A program made the position numbers and the translations under genes. From Strongylocentrotus purpuratus (Eukaryota > Echinodermata > Echinoidea > Camarodonta > Strongylocentrotidae), in assembly GCF_000002235.5 (NCBI RefSeq), contig NW_022145615.1:28632921-28696920 (forward strand): a stretch of DNA of 64,000 bases. The letters are read 5' to 3'. The notes under the pieces are model-generated. The model worked only from the letters and a program-made list of their open reading frames with translations. It was not told the DNA's origin and did not search any database. Shown one piece after another: positions 1 through 11,580 of this stretch. Position 1 is the stretch's first letter. Every line of letters starts with the position of its first letter.

Positions 1-363
1 GTTTGTGTCAAACCTATATATATTACAAGTCTTACGTGGAATATGCATGACATCGTAGTACAGAACAACGGCAGACCTTTAAAAGCTGAGAACCCCTTTT
101 CATCATCACAAAAGTGTGTATTGGAGAATGGAACTTGGCTTGATTTCATGGGCTCACAAGTTTATACTTTTTCAGAATTCTCACTACAAACCAAAAATAG
201 ATGATCCTACATTCAAAATCAAATCTACCTAGAGATATCTACTAAGGATATAAGATGCATTTCCTGTGAGTTTGGTCCTAACTGTTCTCTGATTCAATAC
301 TTCAATATATCAATAGTGTACTATGGGTCCATCAGCAAAAATAAAGTTATAAATCAAACTCAC

Positions 364-441
364 AAATTTCTTCCTTGCTTCCTGGAGGGCATCTGACTGT
401 TCAAGTTTCTCTGCCTCCTCTCTAAACTTCTTGATATTGTC
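364..441 (-). CDS. TIMM44: TIMM44 coding exon 4
   Basis: Encodes 26 residues, DNIKKFREEAEKLEQSDALQ then EARKKF, the charged helical segment conserved in Tim44. Acceptor acatgacag, donor gtgagtttg. The next exon is outside the window; bases 1-363 look like intron. Confidence 0.92.
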
Positions 442-2332
442 CTGTCATGTAAAAGAGAAAACATAGTAAATACATAGCTACATGTAAACTGCTATTCATA
501 TAAATAAGAAATATAATAACTGCAATTGTTGTTTAATAATGCCTGTCTAATTACATTGGAGTAAGGTCAGAATCATAAAACAAAATGGTCATTTTAAAAT
601 AAGGTAATTTCTTAAGATATTGCAACTTATGGAACAATAATATTAACAATATTTCATAATTTTGCAGATATGAGACTTGTAGAGAGGAAATTTTCTTCAC
701 ATTGATGCATCTATGAGGTAGGTATATTACTATATTTAAGTAACTGGAAATTCTGCTATTCTTATTTCAAAGTAGTTATTTCAACAACATATCCTTCTAT
801 ATGGCAAGATATATGGAATTGAATGTGTCCGGAATGTCAAGGCAATCTTACCTTCATTTCTTTGTTCTTGTTTATTTCCTGCTTGATATTATCGATGAAA
901 CCTGATATGAAGCCTTTCCTCTGAGACTGCTGAGAATAACATCTTGCCTGGATATTTGATCAGAATGAAAATTTATTACATAAAACACTTTTCAAAAGAT
1001 TATTCCTTTAAAAGAAATACAATATATAAAACACATGTTTAAGATCAAGAGATAAACAAAAATGTTAAAAGTTTTCTAAAAGCAAAGTATCAATCAATAA
1101 AACAATTTTACAATTGAGCAAAAAGAGTTTTAAATAGCTATTAGTCTAATCCTCTCATTCATCATCTTATATTTTCCCCTTTCTTGTCAAAGGTTCACTC
1201 TTTTAAAACAACAGTCTACCTTGGATAATTTGACAATTTAAAACTTTTAAAACAAATTACTAGAGTTCAATGATAAATAGTTATTACATAAATAAAAATC
1301 AAATTTCTTTGACTTTACTTCAATTCCTTAACTAGATCAAACAAGAAGTATGACCCACAATCACATTATCGTCATGATTTAGTAAATGTATGTGACTGGC
1401 TCACCCCTACCTGTGTTAACCTGACATCTAGCTGTTGATTTGTGAATGTTTTACCATCTCCATTCTCGCAGACAGAATTAGCTGAAGCCCGAATAAGGGG
1501 CTGCAATCTCCGACATCTAGAAATGACACAAACCTGCAAGCAAAATGCAGATAAATAATTATCAGTCAGCAGGAGGGCAATGCTTAAAGTTGGTTAAAAT
1601 GGGGCGATAATCTCTCTAGTCTCTACATTTGGAGATCTATTATATAATAATTATTCAATTTAGGTGGATCTTCTTCTTCGACTTTGTCTTTTCTTTTTCT
1701 CCTTCCTTTTGAGTACAGACCTCTTTACAGAGAATTATCGTACTAGTATAATGGGGGTGTGTGCAGGTTTAATTAATATGACCAGATCAGATGAGGAGAT
1801 GAGTAGACTAGATCTAGACCCAACTTTTTAAGAATAGATTTTCCATAGCCAGGCATAGGGCATAGCACAGGTTTTCTTATATTCTACAACCGAAGAGTCT
1901 AAAGAAATTTGAGGCTGTAAAGGGAGTAGCGCTAGCTTTTTCTCTTCCACAGAGACTTCCAGTCGATGACCCGACGAGTGCGAGCGCGCCGGTCGGGTGG
2001 GTCGCGCCACCGACGCCATGTCATAGAGATATATAAGTATATATCTCTATGCGCCATGTGTACCTCCACCGCAAACCATTACACAAATTTACATACATGG
2101 GACAACGTGTAATTGGCCTTTCCTCCATGCGAGGAAACACTCGAGACTGTATTAGACCCTTTTAAAGTCTACATTATTCATCATTATAAAACTACTTAAA
2201 CGCAAACATACACAATAAATTGGCTGGTAACCATAGTACCAAAATCTGATACTATCATAGTAAAATTGACATGAATTTGTCATTTCAAACACGACTTACC
2301 TGGTGGCTCAATTTTCCTATGGAGGCAGACAT
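364..2332 (-). CDS. TIMM44: TIMM44 (mitochondrial import inner membrane translocase subunit TIM44), N-terminal part, 4 exons, gene continues left of the window
   Basis: Tim44 tethers mtHsp70 to the TIM23 channel on the matrix side of the inner membrane and helps drive presequence-protein import. Four minus-strand exons (2300-2332, 1411-1533, 852-947, 364-441) join in phase 0 to give 110 residues. Each has a consensus donor and an AG acceptor. Residues 1-52 are rich in Arg/Ser and nearly free of acids at the start (SRCRRLQPLIRASANS), as expected of a matrix-targeting presequence. Residues 62-110 carry the family signature: RKGFISGFIDNIKQEINKNK, then IKKFREEAEKLEQSDALQEA. This closely matches the vertebrate protein, where a charged coiled-coil region follows the presequence. 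The start at 2332 is supported by an in-frame TAA three codons upstream. The membrane-associated C-terminal domain lies outside the window. Identification is by recalled family sequence. Confidence 0.93.
852..947 (-). CDS. TIMM44: TIMM44 coding exon 3
   Basis: Encodes 32 residues including QRKGFISGFIDNIKQEINKN, the most recognisable N-terminal Tim44 motif. Acceptor aaatatccag, donor gtaagattg, phase 0 at both ends. Confidence 0.92.
1411..1533 (-). CDS. TIMM44: TIMM44 coding exon 2 (presequence)
   Basis: Encodes 41 residues, VCVISRCRRLQPLIRASANS onward to DVRLTQ, in phase 0 at both ends. The acceptor is ttttgcttgcag and the donor gtaggggtga. It is basic and Ser-rich, consistent with a mitochondrial targeting segment. 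Confidence 0.88.
1900..2019 (-). other. CpG-rich block in TIMM44 intron 1 with a possible alternative N-terminus
   Basis: The GC- and CpG-rich stretch around 1960-2015 contrasts with its AT-rich surroundings. On the minus strand it opens with ATG at 2019 and reads MASVARPTRPARSHSSGHRL, Arg/Ser-rich and free of acids like a mitochondrial presequence. I see no good donor that would splice it in frame to exon 2, so it may be an internal promoter or chance. The frame stays open to about 1828. Confidence 0.25.
2022..2051. repeat. 30-bp perfect inverted repeat in TIMM44 intron 1
   Basis: Two 13-bp arms (catagagatatat and its exact complement) surround a 4-base spacer. It lies directly beside the CpG-rich block. 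It could form a hairpin or be the remnant of a foldback element. Confidence 0.8.
2300..2332 (-). CDS. TIMM44: TIMM44 coding exon 1
   Basis: Encodes MSASIGKLSHQ and ends in CAG followed by gtaagtcg. A second strong donor-like string (gtaagtat) lies just upstream of the ATG, after an ATGAC. Using it would put exon 2 out of frame, so it is more likely unused or part of 5' UTR splicing. Confidence 0.85.
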
Positions 2333-2600
2333 GTTGGATACTTACGTCATAATGGCTTGTGCAATATCACCAAAAAATTGCTTTAATCTAGATTTGATGT
2401 TCTTCTTCTCCTTTTTTTTCCGTTCTTTATTTTTTGTCAGAAAATTTCGGGATTTTAAAATATTTTTCTCGAGAATGTAATTTCAGAATGTTCGGAGTCC
2501 TAGCATCTCGTTCAATGCCGGGGATCGGAGGGGTAGAGGGGCGGAGGGGTGGAGGGGGGCGGAGGCTCGCTCGCGGGGCATTACAGAATATTTATTGGCG
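2333..2600 (-). promoter_or_regulatory. Probable TIMM44 promoter and 5' UTR with a G-rich block
   Basis: The 270 bases upstream of the TIMM44 start must hold its 5' UTR and core promoter if exon 1 is as called. At about 2520-2576 the plus strand is strongly G-rich, with repeated GGAGGGG and GGGGCGGAGG units and several GC-box-like GGGGCGG strings, then a CpG-rich end. A purine-rich CpG block just upstream of a housekeeping mitochondrial gene fits a TATA-less promoter. This is inferred from position and composition only. Confidence 0.45.
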
Positions 2601-2771
2601 TTTCAAATAAAACACCTAATTTGCACGAGGGAATACAAACGTTTTATCACTTTCAAGTCTAGCACCCCATCTTATTTAAAGTACAAGTCCACTCCAAAAA
2701 TAACTTACTTTCAATAGAAGCAGAACAATCAGACAAACCAATCAAAACAAGTTTGAGCAAAATCGGATAAC

Positions 2772-3233
2772 AGGGGCGGATCTAGCTTTTTGCTAAGGGG
2801 GGGGGGGTTGATCAAAATAATGACGATGCGGAGCATCGTCCACGAGCCGCAAAGCGGCGAGCCGATTTTTTTTTGGGTGTTTATTTGAACTCCGTAAGTG
2901 ATGTTTTCCTGGCATCTATTAACACAATGGAGACCATAAAAAGCAGTGCATGATAACGTCTTTTTAAATCAAGTAACAGTTAATACACAGTTATATCCAG
3001 AGTTATCATGTGTTTGGTTAAGTTACCAGATGAGTTGAATATCTTCTCACAATATTTGCACTTGAAAGGGTTTCTCTCCAGCGTGCGTTCTTTTTTCTTT
3101 CTTTTTTTAAAATTACAAGTTTAAAAAAAAAGATAAGATTTAAAAAAATGGTCCCCGGATTTTTTTTTTTTTTTTGGGGGGGGGGGGGGGGTTGCAACCC
3201 CCCAACCCCCCCCCCCCCTCTAGATCCGCTTCT
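2772..3233. mobile_element. Nested short transposon (hAT-like termini) inside the TTAA element
   Basis: Ends are AGGGGCGGATCTAG on the left and CTAGATCCGCTTCT on the right, inverted with two mismatches. They are flanked by a GGATAAC duplication at 2765-2771 and 3234-3240. The uninterrupted target sequence, read from the other arm of the host element, has GGATAAC once, which shows the insertion directly. The CAGGGGCGGATCTAG terminus resembles non-autonomous hAT elements of many animals. The interior has a CpG-rich stem-like string (about 2821-2866), long T and G/C tracts, and a zinc-finger-like coding remnant. Confidence 0.75.
2980..3090 (-). pseudogene. C2H2 zinc-finger gene fragment carried in the nested transposon
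   Basis: The minus strand reads NPFKCKYCEKIFNSSGNLTK then HMITLD before a TAA. This is one C2H2 finger with the C-x2-C pair, the usual Phe and Leu and the first His; the second His position looks mutated (Asp). The preceding DNA still looks like the usual inter-finger linker (gctggagagaaaccc), but an extra base puts it out of frame. I read it as a decayed exon piece captured by the transposon, not an active gene. Confidence 0.6.
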
Positions 3234-4619
3234 GGATAACTAATAAGAAAGTTATGCAAAAGTTATGAAGACTATGGAACAATGGTTATCATTACACAAA
3301 TTACCAATTTGGTTACCAGTTGGTGACGTGATCTCCTCACTACTTATCAATTGCTTTATATAGCTTGAGTCCCATTAATTTCCCTTTTTATTCCCCAAAA
3401 CTTGATTTCCCCATGCCTTTGCCCAGGTTATATGATTTGTATCATATTGCGTGCATAGCATTTTACAAAATCTTTTATGAACTTATACTATTTATAACTA
3501 GAATTTATGCTATTTTTAAAATATTGTATATTCATAATTATTGATTTTTATATGAATACTATCAAAATTCACATTTTCCATGATTTAACTGGAAAAAATA
3601 CACTATATTAGTGCATCCAAACAAAACATATCAATCTAACTTGGATGCTGGTGTGAAGAAATAAGATTCTTAGGGGGGGGGGGGGGGGAATAAGAAATTT
3701 ATATTATCAATATAAAGACAATAATGAGTGAGTAGCCAATTAATTTTCAAAGTTTTTCATGTCACTAAAAATTCATAACTTTCATATTAGTTATCCGATT
3801 TGGCTCAGTGTTTGATTTGTTTGTCTGATTTTTCTGCTTCTATTGAAAGTAATTTATTTTTGAAGTGGACTTGCCCTTTAAAGACACAAGAAGACTTTCT
3901 AATAATAACAAGGCGCCTGGTCTGCATTCCCGAGAAAGACAAATGAGCTTGAGCATTCAGAGCTCTATTCGGTTAATTATTTCTTTATTTCAAGTTATTT
4001 GTATAAAATATCTATTCTGATAGGGAACCTATTGATCATAGTTACGGCTCTGATAAGTACAATCAAGATTTCCGAGCCACGAAGTGCCTCACTGCTTCTT
4101 GTCTTGAAATCAAAGTCAAGCAGATGCATTTTATAGTTGGGCCATGCAGTCGGCACTGGGATGGGAGACTCAGTTGCTCTCTTTGTTTCTTTTTTCCTTT
4201 TTGTTAAGAGAATCAGTTTGGGTCGAAACCTAAGTCTTAAATGATTTATTGTATTAGTATGCTACATAATTGAGAGCGTATAATACCAATTAAAGACGAC
4301 ATCATTTTTTTTAAAGTCATATAAAATCAATGTTACACGTTTGCTTTTAAATGTACAAACATCCTGACAGGGGAGAACGGAGTGAACTGGGACAGAGGAA
4401 TGTAGAGCAGCTAATCTAACTCAAAAAGTAATCAACATTTTTATAAAATAAATATTTAAACATCCGTACAGCTATCCCGACAGCTATATCGATTTTGCAT
4501 GTAATTTGGTTATCACTTTTTTAAAAAAACCACTTTTCCCCTTGTATTCGGCGTTCACAGTCAAAGGTTTTAACAAGATGAACTTATAGCTGTTCTAAAC
4601 AACCTGCATACTAGAGAGG

Positions 4620-4715
4620 TCTGTATAATAATAATAATAATAAAGTCATTTTTATATAGCGCATAATAATAAAGTCTCTATGCGCTTTACAACAATCAAT
4701 TATATAATAAATTAC
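4620..4715 (-). repeat. SINE/LINE 3' tail remnant
   Basis: An (ATA)n stretch is followed by two gcgc-containing strings. On the minus strand this is the tail pattern gcgctatataaa...ttattatta seen on other retroelement remnants in this window. Confidence 0.45.
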
Positions 4716-6149
4716 ATGATTGATCTAAAGATTTAATAATGCCATGAATTAGCAGATTGAAATACATATCGTATACAATGATGACAAAATCAGATATAAT
4801 ATAAATGATATAAACTTATGAACACAATTATAATAGTTAAATATATGACCCAACTCAGGCAATAATATTTTGATGTGACGCATACTCTAAAAAAAAATAA
4901 TGTTGGCGTATTTTGTTAATGTTGGACATTCAGTCCTATTCCATCTCATTTACATTCTGTGTATGTTAGGAAAGTAAAATTTAACCAGTATAATCCATCA
5001 TCGCATCTCATAAGAATGGTCAGGTATTAGTTGGTGTTATAGTAGGTGTTATAAACTTGCTAATCATAATATTCCTGTTACAGACTGTTCAGAATACTTT
5101 TAAAAGACTTATTTGTGTATACCAAACACGGTTGTATATTAATGTTACCCCCAAAATCGGTGTTATTGTGTACAAAATATCGAAATTTAGATAGGCTAAC
5201 AAAACTTAGTATCCACTATTTGTATTTTTACAACGGGATATATACATCGTTTGGTAAGATTTACAGGTGACTTAACATTTTTTTAGATTCTTGTCCTACT
5301 TTCTCCCTGACCGCCCTCTTCATCCATACTAGCACTGTCTTAGTTCAACCGGAGATCAAGTGATTGAAAGGTAGGGAGTGTCTTAATTATATGCCAATAT
5401 AATTAAGAATATATATGAAACAGAGTTAAGTCTTTTGTTAATTTCGTTTATTGATACGGCAGGCAGCCAGTGAAAACGAATTCGTTTAATAAAATTATGG
5501 AAATGCAAGCACTACTTTAAACAAACAGAACTTTGTCATTCCTCGCTCATTTTTCCTGATTGAGGTGTATGAAAGGGCAGAAACTCAACTTTCTAGAAAT
5601 TTGAATTTTTCTTCGAAATTCAGATACCGCCCGCCAAATGTCTTTTTGGTTTCCTTCCTTCAAATTGCTTTTAGTCACTTATGCGTAAAATATGCGTTAT
5701 TTGAGTAGCATCACATGAAAGAGGGGACTCTAAGCTTTCCAAATATGTATCATTCATTAATTATAGTTGTGATTAAGTTATGATAGAACATCGATACTTC
5801 TCGGTTTCGTTTCTTCTGGGACGCACTGTATGATGCGGAAGAATGTAAATATTACGCTCTGTCCTTGCTTTATACATTTATCTCTTTTTCTCTTCGAGAC
5901 ACCATAGTTTTATTCAGCATCAGATCAGCATCAGAAGTAGGCGGACAGACGGACCGAGGCCGAGGCAAGATTATTTCGTTTTATTCAGTTGACTGCTATT
6001 ATTTCCATTACTGTATATTTGTAATATGTTTGATTGTTGTTGTGGATTGTACTGTCATTAAAATGAAATTGATGGAATTTAGTTTGTTTATACTGAGATC
6101 GAGTATTTTGCCTTACAAGTTCCGTCTGCCAACTCGTTTGTAAAGCCCC

Positions 6150-6260
6150 TGCAACAGAGCTTGATTCCGCTCCTAAATCACGCCGCAGCTGCAGGCGCTG
6201 GCGTCGAGAACAACGCGGGTACGGGTTTGCATGGCTGTGGAATCTGGTCCGTTTGTTTGA
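6150..6260. other. CpG-containing block, possible upstream exon or promoter
   Basis: This short stretch (ccgcagctgcaggcgctggc onward) is richer in CG dinucleotides than the surrounding DNA. It lies about 7 kb upstream of the acceptor that precedes the GBA2 start exon, so it could be a non-coding first exon or promoter of GBA2. No splice site could be confirmed. Confidence 0.2.
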
Positions 6261-7014
6261 GGGCTATCTCGCTGAGGACTACTACACTACACTACTAAAC
6301 AAGCAAGCTTGATGATAATTAGAAAGACATAACCGTCTGATATGGGTCATTTCTATAATAAAACTGACATTTGTTGTCATTCCCCATACACAGACGGTAA
6401 TCCAGACGACTCGCACTGGGGGGATAGATTGGCCAATTTTTAGGCACTTGTTCAGAAACCTATCCAAAATTTGACCCGTAAACTCCTGCGTGGAGAATGG
6501 AGATACTAAACCCTACTAAACCATACCCAAAATGAAGTAAATATTCATTAAATGTCAAAATAGAAATCATGAGTTAAAAGTTGTTATGACTTAGTTTATT
6601 ACATGTGAATGTGATGTACCTGTTTCGTGTCAATTTTCTTGTTATTTTTGGAGTATTTTTTTGGAAAAACATTCATATTAGTATATGCTTTTTCACAGGT
6701 TTCACAGCAAACCGCTACACAATACAAGTGCATACCGATGGTGGGTTGCGGGCGGGCGCTCGCCTGTGTGAAGTTATCTACCGTAATGAATATCTCAGCG
6801 TTTTTGTAATGTAAATCGCATGTTGTTAGCTCATTAACTTTGTACAATGTGGCCAAAAATCAAGGCTTCAATGCCAAAAATGGCCATCAATATTTGGGAA
6901 ATTAAAATCAATATTGCCATGGCAATCCAATTTTTTGTTATTTTTTTTTTTTTTTTTTGGGGGGGGGGGGTTATTTATAAAATAGTTAAAAAAATGTACT
7001 TCAACTTACTACTT

Positions 7015-7215
7015 CCATGATTTTATTAAAGGCATCATTTAACAATGTTAAATCTGAGATGCACGGCCCTACCTACGTGTTATCAGTGTCTGTGATATGG
7101 TGTAATATTGAAGCCCTAACAAAATTGCACTTCAAAATGATCAAGAAATGCCTCAAAAAAGTGAAAATCTGTGAGTGACCGGTTTTACCATACCTGTACT
7201 CGTTTTCCTCAATAG
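7015..7215. repeat. Dispersed repeat, copy 1
   Basis: Includes gggccgtgcatctcagattt (minus strand), acagacactgataacac and gtgaccggttttaccatacc. All recur in inverted orientation at 16585-16795, including the distinctive ttagggcttcaatattacacc string. Family unknown. Confidence 0.7.
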
Positions 7216-7320
7216 ACTGTAGTGTTATCAAAACCGTTAGGAAAACGCAAAATTTGATTTTGATTTCCAATCATATATATCTTGATAATCAGACAGGCAA
7301 TCATCTTGTAAAATTCATAG

Positions 7321-7768
7321 GGTTCCCAGATCTGCCAACCAGTAGGATTTAGTCGTATTTCGTACGATTTTTAGAAGCAAATACGACAGTACGATTTTCC
7401 TCAATAAAATATGATTTTCAAAAAACATTTTTTAAATTTTTTTTTTTTAAATAATTTTTTTTTGTGTCTGTGCCATTTTCAATGGCAAAATGTCCATTCT
7501 GTCCTGTAAATTATCCTACAAGCATCTCACATCGGCAATTTGGGGATGTTCATTGGTTCATCGAACTCCACAGTCATGACGAAATCATGCATATTCAACC
7601 AATGATCCATAACAAAATTCTTCCTGTATGTAGGAACTGTAAGAGGCATTGATCCGTGTAAGATAGTCCGTGTTTATTTTTAAGAATACAACTTTTGTCA
7701 GTAAAATACAACTTTTGGGAATAAAGAATACAGTTTTTGAACTCCAGAGGTTGGCAGGTCTGGGTTCC
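7321..7768. mobile_element. 448-bp element with about 20-bp terminal inverted repeats
   Basis: Left end ggttcccagatctgccaacc, right end ggttggcaggtctgggttcc; the two are inverted complements with three mismatches. The interior has paired strings such as tacgatttt and aatacaactttt. It also has a short plus-strand frame containing CPFC and CRNC, too degenerate to name. I read it as a non-autonomous DNA transposon. Confidence 0.6.
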
Positions 7769-9402
7769 TGGCTGACCTAAAGGTTTATAATTATCATTGC
7801 AGCATGAGCTAAATCCAGGATTTTGTTTCAGAATCTGAGACAAAGTTACCCAATCCCTTTAAGTAATTGAAAAAAATTCTGGAAGAATAGTCCTAAAATT
7901 TGAATTTTATTTAAAGGTAATTCAAAGTTTTGGGAAATTTCTAAAATTGGGTGAATAGTGATTCTTTATAATTTTAATATATTTGGATGCCCCTGCGGAT
8001 CTATTATAAGCACCAGAAAATGTAGCCACTAAAAAACTTCTGCTTCCAAGAAAAATTGAATATAAAAAAATTATTGGTGCTCCTGGTAATTTTTGATAAA
8101 TTTGAAATAGCGCCAACGGCCATACAATGGTAGCTGCAACCATGAAAATCTCAGAATATGTAGTTGTGATAAAAAAAGTTCCAAAGTGGAATAGTTAATC
8201 AGTCGATTTTAGTCAAGAAACATTGTTTTGTAGCTTAATTAATATCTTGACCTTTAGAGGGAGCTATACAACATTAAGAGTTTATTATTTACAATTTCAT
8301 AACTTTAGACTCGATTTCAACCGTGACAACGATCTTTAAATGTTGTAGGATTGCATATGCTTCCAATATGTTCATTTGATCAGACCCCATAACAAAACTT
8401 TGTATTACCGGTACTTTTAAGTGGCAAAAAAAAAACCTTCCTTGCTCTAGATTTACATGTCCTATCTGGACATTTAGAAAAGAGCTGTGATTGTTCTAGT
8501 TGTCTTCGTTATCACAAGTTGCGATAAAGTTTAATCAATCACAATTTTGAATTTCCTGACAGAGAGTGTAGATTTAGACCTAGACCTACATGTACATGTA
8601 TTGTAGATACAGAATTTAGGGATTTTGGGATGTTTTCTTAGATTTACTCCATCTGAGATGAAATGTGATACATGTAGGTGAAGTCAATGTACATGTACCC
8701 TTAAAATCTTTTATAATCGATATAGATCTATTCTGAAAAAAATTATATTAGACGTACCGGTAGCAAGATTTTGTGATTACCAAACACAAATGTTTGTATA
8801 CGGTATCTTGTCCTTGCATTATTTCCAGCCACTAGAATCATCTTCTGCAAGTGTCTAATGACTGTGGCAAAATAGTGTATTTTTGCCTATTTTCTACTGT
8901 AAAGTGCAAGACTTGCAAGTGCTGTTTTGTTTGGATTTACTTAAAAAGTGACTTTTTGAGTTTCATGGTTGTTAGTGCATAATCATGAGCATCGTGCAGG
9001 TATATAATTTTGTTGTTGTCGATTTGTTGATTTCATCTACCAACCGCAGTACAGTAATACATTTCATACAATGTGTTTACAATCATATACAAGAAGAGAA
9101 ACTATTGGTTGGTGTTCATTATCCATAATCCAGTAACTCAGTCTATATTGGTTTAACCTTATCGCATGAATAAAGCCATACCAGCCCCAAAAATATTATA
9201 CCTGTTATGCGTCCTAAATCAATCATGTATACTCGCAAGGCATGCAAAAGTTAATGAGATTGGGATCTAAGGCTCTTAGTATACCAATTTATCTGAAAAA
9301 TGGGATATGTAGAGATAGAATCATGCACAAAATTTTGATCACTAACCTTGACTGGATCTACCACATGTATAGGGTAGTTTTATGAGTCATAATGACTGTG
9401 TG

Positions 9403-9735
9403 CATGACTTAATGCAACAAAACAAATAATATAATATTACCGTATTTAACTATCTCATCAGTCATGTGATAAAAAAGATTGCATGGCAAAGCATTCTGTT
9501 GCCCTATCAACATTTGTCTAGAATGTTTACAGGAAAAAAAGTCAAGGTTTTTTCTGGGAAATTACAGGAATTTAGGGTAGTAAACGACATAATGCAAGAA
9601 AACAAATAATATAATATTTCTGTATTTAAGTTTCTCATGTGATAGAAAAGATTGCATTGCAAAGCGTTCTGTTGCGCAACATTTGTCTAGAATTTGTACA
9701 GGAAAAGAAGTGGAGGCTATTTCTGTCTTTCTGTT
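9403..9735. repeat. Diverged direct duplication, unit about 180 bp
   Basis: The block beginning cttaatgcaacaaaacaaat is followed about 180 bp later by cataatgcaagaaaacaaat. Both contain aataatataatatt, gattgcat(g/t)gcaaagc and acatttgtctagaat in the same order. It is an old tandem duplication in non-coding DNA. Confidence 0.7.
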
Positions 9736-9772
9736 TCTAAGATGTAGATCTTGATTGTAGTAAAGCAGAATC

Positions 9773-9921
9773 AGGGCCCCGTTTCATGAAACTTGTTATT
9801 AATAACAATGGCCACAGATCTATGGACAAATCTGACCCTAGCCAATCAAATGTAAGGATTTCAGAAGCTTATAACAGTTATCATTCCTTGTTATTGATGA
9901 CAAGTTTTATGAAACAAGGCC
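9773..9921. mobile_element. Foldback MITE, GTTTCAT(A/G)AAA family, copy 1
   Basis: About 150 bp with inverted ends cagggccccgtttcatgaaa and ttttatgaaacaaggccc. The middle has gccaatcaaatgtaaggatt. Close relatives are at 20645, 23211 and 49327. No coding capacity. Confidence 0.75.
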
Positions 9922-10360
9922 CAGTTTTGATTTCTCAAAAGCTACAATTCATACAAACTCGACTGCCTTAATACAGAATTTGAAGAGAAAAATGCAAATA
10001 AATTCTTCTAGACTCATAAAATCAGTATGTCACAGTACTTATTGTGTATGCCTTTAACAGGCCTGTTTGCCACTTTAAACAGGTTTTCTTAGATGGAATT
10101 TTCTCATGTGTATAGTCAGAGAAAGTATATTCTCTGATTCTGCATACAGATCTGTACTTATTTGATGAATCTTGTATTCAGTTTCTTCAAATGATAAGAA
10201 AATCTTGTATTCTGTGTCTTGAAGTAACAAGAAAACATTGAAATTTGTTGATCGAGTGCTGCAAAACAGATTCTTTTAAGAGCAGTCAAGTGTCTGTTTC
10301 AGTATGATGTACGGTACATGTATATACAGTGAACAACTAGTCAATTCATACCCTTACCAA

Positions 10361-10528
10361 TTATTTCATAATTTGTTAAGTATGTGAAAAACTGATTTGT
10401 CTCGATTTATGCTCTTCGAGAATGTGACATGTTATTATTAGAGCTTACATCATTCATTCTTGAGTTGCGAAAAACACAAAAAACAATCAAATTTACAGTA
10501 GGTGCGAATCATTCAGTTTTTAATTGTA
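10361..10528. repeat. Dispersed repeat pair, member 1
   Basis: Shares aagtatgtgaaaaactgatt, cattcattcttgagttgcga and aaacacaaaaaacaatcaaa with 12866-13090, in the same orientation and order. The second copy has an extra about 60 bp in its middle. Confidence 0.6.
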
Positions 10529-11174
10529 TATCCATGTACTTGATGTACATGCATCAATAGTATACCCACCTATTGTGTCTCAATTGTAAACATAGGCATG
10601 TTTGTTGTAAATGATGTAAGTGCCAAATATAGCCATTGTGTAGCATGCTTCTGAATAGGTCTTTAAATCCCTGTACAGTGCACTCAGCTTCCATACCGGT
10701 TGCTCATTAACTATGCTCTCAATAGACCAATTCATGGTTGTTTTCATAAGCATACAGCAACTTAATTATAAACAAGCATTGACTGGAGTTATTGTATTTT
10801 AATGGCTATAGTTAGAACCCAGGAGTAAGGTATGCATAACTTTAAATGTTTACACTTTGAATGGATGTGTTTTTATTCAGCAATTTTTGTTATGATTTCT
10901 TTGAGAAGACAGATTGTAAGTTATCTTGACATTAATAATGACTGTTTGATTGCTTAAAAAAGATTGAGAATATAAGAAGTATTTGGGGATTTTGTTGGAT
11001 TCAGCTTTTTTATTGTATTACTTTATTAAACATGAATTATAGGTACATTAATATGTATTTTCCATGGAGACTTGTCTACTTACAAGACTTAAATGATGCT
11101 CCTATTTGCCAAACATAATTTATAAGAAGTAAAACAATTTTGATTTGATTTGATAAGCAAAAGAACAATCTGAC

Positions 11175-11176
<2 letters not shown>

Positions 11177-11216
<40 letters not shown>

Positions 11217-11220
11217 AAAG
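11177..11220. repeat. (GA)n microsatellite
   Basis: An almost pure GA array. A second pure (GA)n run lies at 11548-11577 and the DNA between them is also purine-rich. Apparent reading frames here (Leu-Ser repeats on the other strand) are artefacts of the array. Confidence 0.95.
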
Positions 11221-11542
11221 AGAGATGGACTTCATCATGCGCTGAGCCTGTTGAGTAGAGACACAGATTTATGGAGTAAGAGGCCTGGGGAAGCAGTGTC
11301 ATTTGTCTAACATGATGGTCCTTATCCCCTACATTAAATGTGTAATGTTGTCTGGCACTCAACATGATTAGTCGTGAGGAAGCAGAGAGAAATAGACAAA
11401 GGAGAAGGAGGAGGCAGAGGAGGAGAGAGGCAGATTGAAAAAATGATTTATTTATTTTTTACATATATAGAAAGAAGAAAAGGGAATTCATAAGGAAGTA
11501 AAGATAGCTGAAAACATGGATTCTTGTAGCATCAAGAGAGAA

Positions 11543-11580
<38 letters not shown>

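Larger units (their letters stand above)
2676..3881. mobile_element. TTAA-bounded inverted-repeat transposon (non-autonomous), interrupted by a nested element
   Basis: Both ends carry TTAA and matching inverted termini: caagtccactccaaaaataa on the left and the complement of ttatttttgaagtggacttg on the right. Inner sequences (AATCGGATAACTAATAAGAA and its complement near 3780-3800) extend the similarity inward, making it a long foldback. The same family is present intact at 54102-54786. TTAA target duplication is typical of piggyBac-type non-autonomous elements; no transposase is visible. The copy is enlarged by an insertion at 2772-3233 and by a G tract near 3676. Confidence 0.75.

Noticed and set aside
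5865..6143. 92-codon plus-strand frame
   Set aside because: No ATG with coding context, no recognisable domain and hydrophobic AT-rich composition as in random frames.
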